Shown in pieces: positions 1 through 8,235 of a stretch of 64,000 bases of DNA (position 1 is its first letter; each line of letters starts with the position of its first letter). The DNA lies in contig CAYPNF010000006.1 of assembly GCA_964411985.1 (NCBI GenBank), forward strand, positions 171,889 through 235,888, in the 5' to 3' direction. Both the position numbers and the translations under genes were made by a program. The notes beneath the pieces were generated by a model. The model worked only from the letters and a program-made list of their open reading frames with translations, ran no database searches and was not told where the DNA came from. The DNA comes from CAYPNF01 sp964411985. GTDB taxonomy: Bacteria > Verrucomicrobiota > Verrucomicrobiia > Limisphaerales > J093.

Positions 1-1365
1 CGGCTTCTTCGCGCCTTGGGATTGAATCCTTCCCTCTTCCACATGAACGAAGGGCATGCTGCGTTTCTGACCCTGGAGTTGGCCAGGGAGAAGATGGCCG
101 ATGGAATGAAGTTCGAGGAAGCCCTCAAGGCGACCAAGGCGGAGTGCATTTTCACGACCCACACCCCGGTGGAAGCCGGTCATGACCGTTTCAGTCCTGA
201 CATGATGAACTACGCCATGCAGCAGTTTTCACGCGAGTTGAAGCTGAAGCATGCCGATTTGATGGCCTTGGGACGGGTCAACCCGCAGAAGGAGCAAGAG
301 CCTTTCTGCATGACGGTCCTGGCTCTGAAAGCTTCACGCGCTGCGAATGGAGTCAGCGAACTTCATGGCCAAGTGAGCCGTGAAATGTGGCAATGCCTTT
401 ATCCTGGCAAGTCTGTGGAAGAGGTTCCCATTGGCCACATCACCAATGGCATTCACATGCTCGGTTGGATGAAAGGCGCTCTGCGTCGCTACTGGAAACG
501 GCGGCTTGGTCCTGATTACGAACGCGAGCTCTGTACGGCGGAGTTCTGGAAGAACATGGAGAATCCGGACTTCATCTCCGATGAAGAGCTGTGGTCGCTG
601 CGCTATGCCTTACGGCGGGAGATGATCGAGTTTGCCCGCCGCCGTTTGTTGCTCCAAGACAGGCGATTCTCGCAAGGGGACTTCATTTCCTTTGATCATC
701 TTCTGAACGTCGATGCGCTTACCATTGGGTTCGCCCGCCGTTTTGCCACCTACAAACGCGCTCCTCTGATCTTCCAGCAGTTCGAGAAAATCGTGGGATT
801 GGTGAAGGACCGTCATCGGCCGGTCCAATTCGTCTTTGCAGGAAAAGCTCATCCTCGTGACGATGAAGGAAAGAAGTTCATCCAGCAGATCATCCACCTC
901 AGCAAGTTTAGCGAGCTCAAGGGACACTTGGTCTTCATCGAAAATTATGACATCCACGTGGCGCGGCAGATGGTTTCTGGATGCGATGTCTGGTTGAACA
1001 ATCCGAGGCGTCCTTTGGAGGCATCTGGAACCAGCGGCATGAAAGCCAGCTGCAACGGTTGCCTTAACTTCAGCATTCTGGATGGGTGGTGGCGAGAAGG
1101 CTACGACGGCACCAACGGCTTTGCCATCGGGGACGATTCACATCCGGATTCCATCGAGGAACAGGACCGTCAAGACTCCGAAAATCTTTTCCGCACTCTT
1201 ACTGAGGATGTCATTCCTTGTTTTTACAACCGGGCGGCGAACGGCATACCGCGGCAATGGCTTCAAAAGATCCGCCGTGCCATGGCCACACTGGTCATGC
1301 AGTTTAGCACCGACCGCATGGTGAAGGAGTACGCAGAAAAGTACTACAGCGCCAAGGGGTCCTGA
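1..1365 (+). CDS. glgP: Alpha-glucan (glycogen) phosphorylase, 5' end cut by window
   Basis: This GT35 phosphorylase would release glucose-1-phosphate from glycogen or maltodextrin in the cytoplasm using pyridoxal phosphate. The reading frame is open from base 1, so the 454 visible residues lack the N-terminal part. Visible family marks are HMNEGHAAF near the start, TTHTPVEAGHDRF, a conserved NGIHM segment, RRFATYKRAPL, and the C-terminal PLP region NNPRRPLEASGTSGMKA, whose Lys would hold the cofactor. The motif variant (EASGTSGMKA rather than EASGTGNMKF) fits the shorter bacterial/archaeal phosphorylase branch, not the E. coli MalP type. rlmN starts 28 bp downstream on the same strand. The family is secure; chain-length preference cannot be told. 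Confidence 0.93.
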   Translation, partial: RLLRALGLNPSLFHMNEGHAAFLTLELAREKMADGMKFEEALKATKAECIFTTHTPVEAGHDRFSPDMMNYAMQQFSRELKLKHADLMALGRVNPQKEQEPFCMTVLALKASRAANGVSELHGQVSREMWQCLYPGKSVEEVPIGHITNGIHMLGWMKGALRRYWKRRLGPDYERELCTAEFWKNMENPDFISDEELWSLRYALRREMIEFARRRLLLQDRRFSQGDFISFDHLLNVDALTIGFARRFATYKRAPLIFQQFEKIVGLVKDRHRPVQFVFAGKAHPRDDEGKKFIQQIIHLSKFSELKGHLVFIENYDIHVARQMVSGCDVWLNNPRRPLEASGTSGMKASCNGCLNFSILDGWWREGYDGTNGFAIGDDSHPDSIEEQDRQDSENLFRTLTEDVIPCFYNRAANGIPRQWLQKIRRAMATLVMQFSTDRMVKEYAEKYYSAKGS

Positions 1366-1393
1366 CCCCGGTGCGCATTGGACCAAGTTCACT

Positions 1394-2539
1394 GTGCAAC
1401 GAACCGTCTTTGACGTCCGATCGCTTTCCCTGGAGGAACTCGGCGGACGGTTGGGTGCCTTGGGGCAGCCTAAGTATCGCGCCGAGCAGATCCTGGACTG
1501 GGTCCACAACCGACTGGCGGTCCAGTGGGACGAAATGTCGAATCTGCCCAAGGTGCTCAGGGAAAAGCTCTCGAGAGAGTTTCCCTTAGAACCAATACAA
1601 CTCACGACGGTGCAGGGTGCCCGCGACAGCACTCAGAAGTTTCTCTGGAAGCTGAACGATGGGCGTTTTATCGAGAGCGTGTTGATCCCGGCGAACCCTG
1701 CGCTGTATGGAGAAGCAAGCGACCGGCACACCCTATGTGTTTCAACCCAGGTGGGGTGCGCCTACGGCTGCAAATTCTGCGCGAGTGGTTTGGAGGGGTG
1801 GAAACGCGACCTGCGGGTGGAGGAGATCGTGGAGCAGGTTCTGGCCGTCGAGCGCTGGCATCGGAAGAGGCGCGAGAGCGAGCCCGGGAAGGGTGTTGAG
1901 GAAGAGAAGGCTTCGGACCGGCTCGTGAACAACCTGGTCATCATGGGGATGGGGGAACCCTTGGCGAATTGGGACAATCTGATGAAAGCCCTCACCATCT
2001 TGAATGCTCCGTGGGGACGCCAGATTGGTGCGCGGAAAATCACGATCTCGACGAGCGGACTGGCGCCGGAGATCCGACGGTTGGCGGACCAAAGCATGCA
2101 GGTGCGCCTGGCGATTTCCCTTCACGGTGCCACGGATCAGGTGCGTGAGAAGATCATGCCCATCAATCGCAAGTATCCTCTGGCTGACCTGGTCAGTGCG
2201 TGCGAGTACTATCAAACTCGCAAGGGCAGGATGATCACCTTGGAGTACATCCTCATCGCGGGGGTGAACGATGCACTGAGCGAGGTTCCCCCTCTGGCGG
2301 TTTTGGCGCGAAGGTTGCATGCCAAGGTGAACTTGATCCCGTACAATCAAGTGGAAGGCCTTTCTTGGGAGCGTCCCTCCGAGGCTGCTCAAGAGGCTTT
2401 TTGCCGTGCTCTCGAAGCGAAGAAGGTGAGCGTCACCTTGCGGCGTGAGAAGGGTCACGAAATCGATGCTGCCTGTGGCCAGTTGCGGTTGAGAGCGGAA
2501 CGCGGAGTTGCTTCCGGCGGAGGTCCTGCCCTAGGATGA
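1394..2539 (+). CDS. rlmN: 23S rRNA (adenine-2503-C2)/tRNA methyltransferase RlmN
   Basis: RlmN is a radical-SAM enzyme that methylates C2 of A2503 in 23S rRNA and of A37 in some tRNAs. The protein has 381 residues, normal for the family. The [4Fe-4S] motif is C122-x3-C126-x2-C129 in the stretch GCAYGCKFCASG. The glycine-rich SAM segment NNLVIMGMGEPLANWDN follows. The C-terminal GHEIDAACGQL holds the Cys that carries the methyl group in this family. The start is GTG; an earlier in-frame start is not evident and the N-terminus already aligns with typical RlmN. hisH follows after 4 bp, so the two are probably cotranscribed. Confidence 0.95.
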   Translation: MQRTVFDVRSLSLEELGGRLGALGQPKYRAEQILDWVHNRLAVQWDEMSNLPKVLREKLSREFPLEPIQLTTVQGARDSTQKFLWKLNDGRFIESVLIPANPALYGEASDRHTLCVSTQVGCAYGCKFCASGLEGWKRDLRVEEIVEQVLAVERWHRKRRESEPGKGVEEEKASDRLVNNLVIMGMGEPLANWDNLMKALTILNAPWGRQIGARKITISTSGLAPEIRRLADQSMQVRLAISLHGATDQVREKIMPINRKYPLADLVSACEYYQTRKGRMITLEYILIAGVNDALSEVPPLAVLARRLHAKVNLIPYNQVEGLSWERPSEAAQEAFCRALEAKKVSVTLRREKGHEIDAACGQLRLRAERGVASGGGPALG

Positions 2540-2543
2540 ACTT

Positions 2544-3167
2544 GTGATTGCATTGATCGACTATGGCTCGGGCAACCTGAGGAGCGTCGAGAAGGCCCTG
2601 CAGTTCGTGGGTGCTGAGGTCCAGTTGGTGACTCGGCCCGAGGGACTGCAGAGTCACGATGGGCTCGTGCTGCCCGGGGTGGGTGCCTTTGACGACTGCC
2701 TCAACGCCTTGCAGAAGCAGGAGCTCGTCGCGGCCACGCGGGAGTTCATCCGGAGCGGAAAGCCCTTTCTTGGCATCTGCGTCGGGTATCAGGCGCTGTT
2801 CGAGCGAAGCGAGGAGTTTCAAAGCCAGGCTGCCGGGATGGGGTTGCTAAGGGGTCGGGTGGTTCGCTTTGCCGACGAGCCTGGGCTCAAAATACCCCAG
2901 ATTGGATGGAACCAGCTTGAGATTGTGCGCCCGGACTGCCCTCTCTACGAGGGGATACCGAATGGCAGCTACGTCTATTTCGTGCACAGCTACTATCCCA
3001 AAGTGGATGACCCAGGCTGTGTGGCGACGCGGACGGTGTACGGGCAGCCTTTCGCCTCCTCGGTGTGGCGGGGAAACGTATTTGCCACCCAGTTCCATCC
3101 GGAGAAGAGCCAGGGGATTGGCTTGAAACTCCTCGAGAATTTTACGCGCCTCGTGCGAAAGGCCTAG
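2544..3167 (+). CDS. hisH: Imidazole glycerol phosphate synthase, glutamine amidotransferase subunit HisH
   Basis: HisH hydrolyses glutamine and passes ammonia to HisF to make imidazole glycerol phosphate and AICAR in histidine synthesis. The 207-residue length is standard. The class I amidotransferase triad is visible: nucleophile C79 in PFLGICVGYQ, and H185 and E187 in TQFHPEKSQ. The N-terminus IALIDYGSGNLRS is a HisH hallmark. The start is GTG, with an AGGA 7 bases upstream inside the end of rlmN. hisF is not in the window, so the his genes are scattered. The next gene is a likely histidinol phosphatase one base later, which supports the pathway assignment. Confidence 0.95.
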   Translation: MIALIDYGSGNLRSVEKALQFVGAEVQLVTRPEGLQSHDGLVLPGVGAFDDCLNALQKQELVAATREFIRSGKPFLGICVGYQALFERSEEFQSQAAGMGLLRGRVVRFADEPGLKIPQIGWNQLEIVRPDCPLYEGIPNGSYVYFVHSYYPKVDDPGCVATRTVYGQPFASSVWRGNVFATQFHPEKSQGIGLKLLENFTRLVRKA

Positions 3168-3168
3168 C

Positions 3169-3963
3169 ATGCCTCCTGACTACCATATGCATACGCCGCT
3201 CTGCCGGCATGCCCGAGGGACTCCCGCTGATTACGCAGCCCAGGCGCTGAAGATGGGCCTGAAAGAGATCGGTTTCTCCGACCACAACCCCATGGCGAGG
3301 GATGATTTCGACAACTGGCGCATGCGGCTCGACCAGTTGGATGAGTACGTGGAGATGGTCCAGGCTGCTCGTGCAGCACATCCGAGCTTGTCGATACTGT
3401 TGGCTCTCGAAGTCGACTTCATACCGGGGCAGGAGGAGTGGATTCGATCCCTGCGAGCGAGGCACCCGTGGGACTACTTTATTGGGTCGGTTCATTATGT
3501 CACCCAGGGTTGGGACATTGACAACCCGGGCAGGCGCGAGGAATGGAGTCGGCGTGACACCTGGGATGTTTGGGAGGCCTATTTCCAGCGTCTCGAGCAG
3601 GCCGCTGGATCGGGGCTGTTCCAGATTATTGGGCATGCTGATCTCTGCAAGAAATTTGGCAACTACCCGGCGCGGGACTGGAGTCCGTTGCTCGAAAGCT
3701 TTGTGGGCGTTGCCAGCCGTTCCGGGTGTGCCATGGAGCTTAATACTGCAGGCTTGCGCAAGGAATGCCGGGAGATTTATCCCAGCCCCGCCTTTCTGGA
3801 GCTTGCCGCGAGGGCTCATGTTCCCATCACTTTTGGGTCAGACGCCCACGATCCTGCTGAGGTGGGGATGGACTTTTCAGCCGCTGTGGAACTTGCCCGT
3901 CGGTGTGGTTACACCCATAGCCTGAGGCTAGCGCAAGGAACTGGAACTGCGATTCTCCTTTGA
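3169..3963 (+). CDS. PHP-family histidinol-phosphatase
   Basis: The protein probably dephosphorylates L-histidinol phosphate, the penultimate histidine step, as HisJ/HisK-type PHP phosphatases do. The 264 residues contain the four PHP metal-binding motifs: DYHMHTPLCRH at the N-terminus, GFSDHNPM near residue 38, an ALEVDF glutamate motif, and IGHADL with GSDAHDP towards the C-terminus. It lies one base after hisH, with GAAAGG upstream of its ATG, which fits a his role. Other PHP phosphatases have similar motifs, so the substrate is inferred from family and context. The 98 bp after its stop hold no clear signal. Confidence 0.85.
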   Translation: MPPDYHMHTPLCRHARGTPADYAAQALKMGLKEIGFSDHNPMARDDFDNWRMRLDQLDEYVEMVQAARAAHPSLSILLALEVDFIPGQEEWIRSLRARHPWDYFIGSVHYVTQGWDIDNPGRREEWSRRDTWDVWEAYFQRLEQAAGSGLFQIIGHADLCKKFGNYPARDWSPLLESFVGVASRSGCAMELNTAGLRKECREIYPSPAFLELAARAHVPITFGSDAHDPAEVGMDFSAAVELARRCGYTHSLRLAQGTGTAILL

Positions 3964-4061
3964 GCGACGGTGTCGGAGCTCCTCGGTTACAAATCCGGTC
4001 CTACTTTCCAATTTCCCTGGGGCACTGAGTATGCCATGATCGATGCAACAAAAGGATCATT

Positions 4062-5126
4062 ATGGGATTGATGGACTACCTTAGAACGCAGCTGCTGGAG
4101 ATTATTCAGTACGAGGATGATTCTCGCGATACTCTGTCCTGGCGGTTTCCAGATGAAGACAAGGAAATCAAACGTGGCGCACAGTTGATCGTTCGAGAGT
4201 CTCAATCAGCCCAGTTCGTCTATTTGGGCCAATTTGGGGACTGCTACGGCCCTGGCAAATACAGTCTGACGACCGACAATATTCCGGTTCTTTCCACGCT
4301 GAAGGGATGGAAGTACGGTTTCGAATCTCCGTTCAAGGCCGATGTGTACTTTGTCAACACTCGCCTCTTTACGGGCAACAAGTGGGGGACGGCCAACCCG
4401 GTGATGCTGCGGGATGCGGATTTTGGAATTGTGCGTGTTCGTGCTTACGGCATCTACGATTTCCGGATCGTGGACGTGCAGACCTTTCTGAGAGAAGTGG
4501 CAGGCACGGACAATCATTTTCGGCTGGACGAGTTTGCGGATACGATGCGGTCACGCTTTGTTAGCGCGTTCAGCGAGGCCTTGGCGGCTTCACGCGTTCC
4601 GGTCCTCGATGTGGCCGGTCGCTATTCCGAGCTTGGCTCAGCGTTGATGCCGCTGCTGAACCCGACGCTTACCAGTCGCTATGGGATTGAGCTTGCCACC
4701 TTCGTGGTCGAGAACGTGTCGCTACCCCCTGAGGTGGAGCAAGCCATTGACAAGCGATCTTCGATGGCGGCGATCGGAAACCTCAATGACTACGTGAAAC
4801 TGAAGATGGCTGAAGGCATGGGGCAGGGGACAGGATCGGGTGTTGGTGGCATGGCTGCCGAAATGGCGATGGGGATTGCCATGGCGCAACAACTCAACCA
4901 GCAGCCGGGAGGCATTCTCGGCCAGGGTAACCCACCTCCTACCGGAGTTGCTCAGTCCAGTGCAGGCCTCCCCGAATTGCTGAGTCCCGCCGAAGTGGCC
5001 AAGGCGGTGGGTGTGAGCGAAGAGGACGTGATGACTAGCCTTACGGCCGGGGATTTGAAGGGAAAGAAAATCGGGACAGCATGGCGTATTACCCGATCGG
5101 CCCTGAACGACTTCCTGAAGTCCTGA
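4062..5126 (+). CDS. SPFH-domain protein (YdjI/virion-core-like) with C-terminal excisionase-type HTH
   Basis: The 354-residue protein belongs to the stomatin/prohibitin-like group that includes B. subtilis YdjI, which acts with PspA in membrane stress. Residues about 25-230 form the SPFH-like core: it opens with LSWRFPDEDKEIKRGAQLIVRES and includes LSTLKGWKYGFESPFKADVYFVN. A Gly/Met/Gln-rich linker follows (residues 245-300). The last 50 residues, from LPELLSPAEVAKAVGVSEED to ITRSALNDFLKS, read as a MerR/excisionase-type winged HTH. Many relatives carry a C-terminal zinc ribbon there instead. AAAGGA lies 7 bases before the ATG. The next gene supplies zinc ribbons and a membrane anchor, so the two probably form one complex. 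No pspA gene is in the window. Confidence 0.82.
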   Translation: MGLMDYLRTQLLEIIQYEDDSRDTLSWRFPDEDKEIKRGAQLIVRESQSAQFVYLGQFGDCYGPGKYSLTTDNIPVLSTLKGWKYGFESPFKADVYFVNTRLFTGNKWGTANPVMLRDADFGIVRVRAYGIYDFRIVDVQTFLREVAGTDNHFRLDEFADTMRSRFVSAFSEALAASRVPVLDVAGRYSELGSALMPLLNPTLTSRYGIELATFVVENVSLPPEVEQAIDKRSSMAAIGNLNDYVKLKMAEGMGQGTGSGVGGMAAEMAMGIAMAQQLNQQPGGILGQGNPPPTGVAQSSAGLPELLSPAEVAKAVGVSEEDVMTSLTAGDLKGKKIGTAWRITRSALNDFLKS

Positions 5127-5160
5127 CGACTGCCTCCGGCTGACGGGCCCGGGGACACAT

Positions 5161-6312
5161 GTGAAACGTATGAATTCAGATCCTGGATCCGAAACGGGAT
5201 CCGGCACGGACGCCGAGGCGACGGCGAGAACCAGGTTTGCCTGCCCCGCTTGCGGCGGTGAAGGGCAGTGGAATCCGGTCAAGAAGGCCTTGGTTTGTCC
5301 CTTTTGCGGGACCACGGTTCCAGGGGCCAAAGACCCAGGTTCTTCCGGAGTTCAGGGAATTGTGGAGCACGAGCTAGCCCAGGCGTTGCGAGCGATCCCG
5401 GACAGCCGGAGAGGTTGGAGAAAGGAGACTACTTCTGTCCGTTGCCAGAGTTGCCAGGCGATCTCCGTTTTCGAGGCTGCGCGGGTGGGGCAACGGTGCG
5501 ATTTCTGCGGATCCAGTGCCCTCGTGCCCTATGAAGAACTGAAGGAGGCGATTCAGCCGGAGAGTCTGCTCGCCTTTCATGTCAGCGAAACCCAGGTGCG
5601 GGAGAGTATCCGGAAATGGTATGCGTCCCGATGGTTTGCTCCCAACCGACTCAAGAGTGGGGCCATCACCGACACGGTGAAAGGACTTTATATTCCCTAC
5701 TGGACTTTCGACGCGCAGGTGCATGCCGATTGGACGGCTGAGTCCGGCTATTATTACTACGTGACGGAAACTTACCGTGATTCCAAAGGTCAAACCCAGT
5801 CCCGGCAGGTGCGCAAGGTTCGCTGGGTCCCAAGCGCGGGTTCCTTAGATCACTTTTTTGACGATGAACTGGTGCCTGCCACCAAGGGTGTTGACATCCA
5901 GTTACTGCGTCGCGTTGAGCCTTTTCCAACCAAGGAACTAGTGGCCTACGATCCTTCCTTTTTATCAGGGTGGGTGGTCGAAAGATATCAGATCGATCTC
6001 GTTACAGCGGCTCAAACATCTCGGGATACGATGGATGCCGCGATTAGAAATATGTGCGCCAACCAAGTCCCGGGAGATACTCACCGAGGTCTTCATGTAG
6101 ATGCCGACTTCTCAAAGCAGACGTTCAAGCATCTCCTCGTTCCCCTTTGGTTGCTCACCTATGTTTATGGAAGCAAGAGCTATCAGGTTCTGGTAAATGG
6201 TTACACGGGCACGATTGCCGGCAAGTACCCGAAGAGTTGGATCAAGATCACCCTGACCATCCTCGCAGTGCTGGCAGTGGCGGCGGTGATCGCTCTGTTA
6301 ACGAACCGATGA
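5161..6312 (+). CDS. Double zinc-ribbon membrane protein, YdjG-like
   Basis: The N-terminal 110 residues hold two zinc ribbons: CPAC...CPFC (TFIIB-like) and CQSC...CDFC. A soluble middle domain is followed by one C-terminal membrane helix (LTILAVLAVAAVIALL) ending in TNR. This matches the layout of YdjG-like proteins, which partner SPFH proteins in the PspA-YdjGHI system of Bacillus. Here the partner lies 34 bp upstream on the same strand. The start is GTG with GGGGAC upstream; an ATG three codons later is possible. The tail-anchored topology suggests the zinc ribbons face the cytoplasm. Its biochemical role is unknown. The gene ends 18 bp from the convergent ATPase. Confidence 0.78.
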   Translation: MKRMNSDPGSETGSGTDAEATARTRFACPACGGEGQWNPVKKALVCPFCGTTVPGAKDPGSSGVQGIVEHELAQALRAIPDSRRGWRKETTSVRCQSCQAISVFEAARVGQRCDFCGSSALVPYEELKEAIQPESLLAFHVSETQVRESIRKWYASRWFAPNRLKSGAITDTVKGLYIPYWTFDAQVHADWTAESGYYYYVTETYRDSKGQTQSRQVRKVRWVPSAGSLDHFFDDELVPATKGVDIQLLRRVEPFPTKELVAYDPSFLSGWVVERYQIDLVTAAQTSRDTMDAAIRNMCANQVPGDTHRGLHVDADFSKQTFKHLLVPLWLLTYVYGSKSYQVLVNGYTGTIAGKYPKSWIKITLTILAVLAVAAVIALLTNR

Positions 6313-6330
6313 CCGCTCTTCAGGCGCCTC

Positions 6331-8160
6331 TCAGATCGAAAGGTAAGGTTTCACGCGGGACTCAATGTCGGCAAAAAGAGTCGCCACGGGTTCAGGGATA
6401 GGATCAGTCGCACCAGCCAAACGGGCCAACTGACGATCGTCCAGAGGGCCGAGTTTCCAGGCCTGGAGGAGATCGCGCATGGCCTTTCGTCGGTCTGGAC
6501 TTTTCCTGACCTGCTGCAATCGGGCATCCAGGTCGGAATCTGGCACTGGGATCTCAGGGAATGCCCTGCGAAAGGTAGTGGCTTGGAGGAGGTAATTCTC
6601 GATCGGTCCCTCCTCGAGCCGTAACACTTTCTCCTGCTCCAGGTTCAGGTGTTGAAGAAGGTGGCAGTGGGCCAGTTCGCGGGCAGCGTCTTTGGATGAG
6701 GGAGAGTTGAGCACCAGGTAGACGAGCATGTGGACCTGTTTGCTGAGCGCGATCCGCATATTTGCGAAGTAGCGAAGTGTCTGGCCATCCTCGGCTTCGA
6801 GGAATTGAAGTTGACAGGTTAATCCAAATCTTCGCGCCCAGGTCTCAAACACCGGAATGGCGTCGCTTTCCTCCAAGAGAACGACAGCATCTGCCAAGGG
6901 GTTGATGGTGGGTTGAACCGCCAGTTGATCGATTACCTGGCCAGCGATGCCCGAGGTGACCGGAACTACCGTTGTACAGTTTTCGCTATCGCGCTCCACA
7001 ATGAATAGAGACTCGAGCGGGGTCGCTGCGGCGATCGGGGTCGAATGGGTGGCGACCAGAATGCGCTTGTCGATGCTCTCCGCGCGAAGGAACTGGAATA
7101 GCTGTACTTGGGCCTGGGGATGGAGGTTAATCTCCGGTTCCTCGACACAGAGCCAGGCGCCCGGTTTGGCAAGGATCACTTTCGTGATAATCGCAATGGC
7201 GGATTTCGTTCCGAAGCTCATCTGGTCTAACGTGAACGTGAGGTCCTCATCCTCATTCTCGATCATGCCGAGCGTGGTGTCGTTCTGGAAGGTGGGGGTG
7301 TAAAGCCTCCCCAACTGCGGCACCAATCTGGATACTTCGCTTTCGATGCGACGAAACTGTTTCGGTCGGTTGTTGTAAACCCAGTGGAGCACATCTGCTA
7401 GATTGGCCGCGTCCGGCGCAAGATCTGACTGCCCCTGGATCTGTGTCCTGCTGGCGATGTTACGCACGGGATCGATCGTCTGCAGACCCGCGAGCGGAAC
7501 CTGGACCAGTTCAGCGATCAAAACACTGGCAGAGCATGCGCCAGTGGCGTCGGGCAGGCCCAAGGGAAGCCGGAATGTGCCTTGGGTGTCGCCGGGTTTG
7601 AGCACCATTTTCTCCACCTCAAAATCCTCCACCACTTTCTCACACATCGATTCCAGGTGTGTGGCCGTTGATTCCACTCGCCCAGGACTCCCGCGAGTCT
7701 GGAACAGGGGTAGAGTGGGAGAGTTGGGGCGTAGTCCACTGACACACAACTCCTCGCTGAAGCGGTTAATCCCGACAGAGATGCGCAACGTTATTGTTTG
7801 AAGAAAGGGGGTGGAGGCCACCGTTTCGGGGTGGAGGGTTGGATTTCGAGCGAAAAGCCCCTGGATTATTTCCAATCTGAGCTGTTCGGACGGACTGAAC
7901 TCAAAAACCACTTCGATGAGGTTTTCCTCTCGTTTCTTGTGCAGGACGGCGAGCAGGTCACCCCCTCGGGTGCTGACTGCGTATTCGAGGCTGCGGTGCG
8001 CGTCTGCCAGGAAGAGTAGGCTGTCAAGGATGTTGGATTTGCCCGCGTTATTCCTTCCCATCAAGATGGTTAGATTGTTCTGAACAATCAGTTCCATCTT
8101 TCGAACGCTCTTGTAGTTCGAAATCGACAACCTTCTCAGTTCCAATCGCTTTGCTTCCAT
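6331..8160 (-). CDS. OLD-like AAA ATPase with degenerate TOPRIM-like C-terminus
   Basis: The N-terminus (ISNYKSVRKMEL, Walker A GRNNAGKS) and the later LCVEEPEINLHPQAQ (Walker B) and ILVATHSTP switch are those of ABC/RecF-type ATPases of the OLD group. After the ATPase, DAVVLLEESDAIPVFE sits where OLD proteins begin their TOPRIM nuclease. The acidic DxD strand expected next reads LVYLVLNSPSS, so the metal site looks lost. ATG at 8160 is preferred (609 residues); GTG at 8178 would add six. OLD-like ATPases can be phage-defence proteins, but no partner (UvrD-like helicase, reverse transcriptase, toxin) is adjacent. It is best called a solitary ATPase of unknown role. Confidence 0.75.
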   Translation of the reverse strand: MEAKRLELRRLSISNYKSVRKMELIVQNNLTILMGRNNAGKSNILDSLLFLADAHRSLEYAVSTRGGDLLAVLHKKREENLIEVVFEFSPSEQLRLEIIQGLFARNPTLHPETVASTPFLQTITLRISVGINRFSEELCVSGLRPNSPTLPLFQTRGSPGRVESTATHLESMCEKVVEDFEVEKMVLKPGDTQGTFRLPLGLPDATGACSASVLIAELVQVPLAGLQTIDPVRNIASRTQIQGQSDLAPDAANLADVLHWVYNNRPKQFRRIESEVSRLVPQLGRLYTPTFQNDTTLGMIENEDEDLTFTLDQMSFGTKSAIAIITKVILAKPGAWLCVEEPEINLHPQAQVQLFQFLRAESIDKRILVATHSTPIAAATPLESLFIVERDSENCTTVVPVTSGIAGQVIDQLAVQPTINPLADAVVLLEESDAIPVFETWARRFGLTCQLQFLEAEDGQTLRYFANMRIALSKQVHMLVYLVLNSPSSKDAARELAHCHLLQHLNLEQEKVLRLEEGPIENYLLQATTFRRAFPEIPVPDSDLDARLQQVRKSPDRRKAMRDLLQAWKLGPLDDRQLARLAGATDPIPEPVATLFADIESRVKPYLSI

Positions 8161-8235
8161 GAATACCCGTTCCGGCACAACCTATTTCTGATCATCGGCA
8201 ATTCAGGGTTGAGCTTGAGGCCGTACTCAGACACG

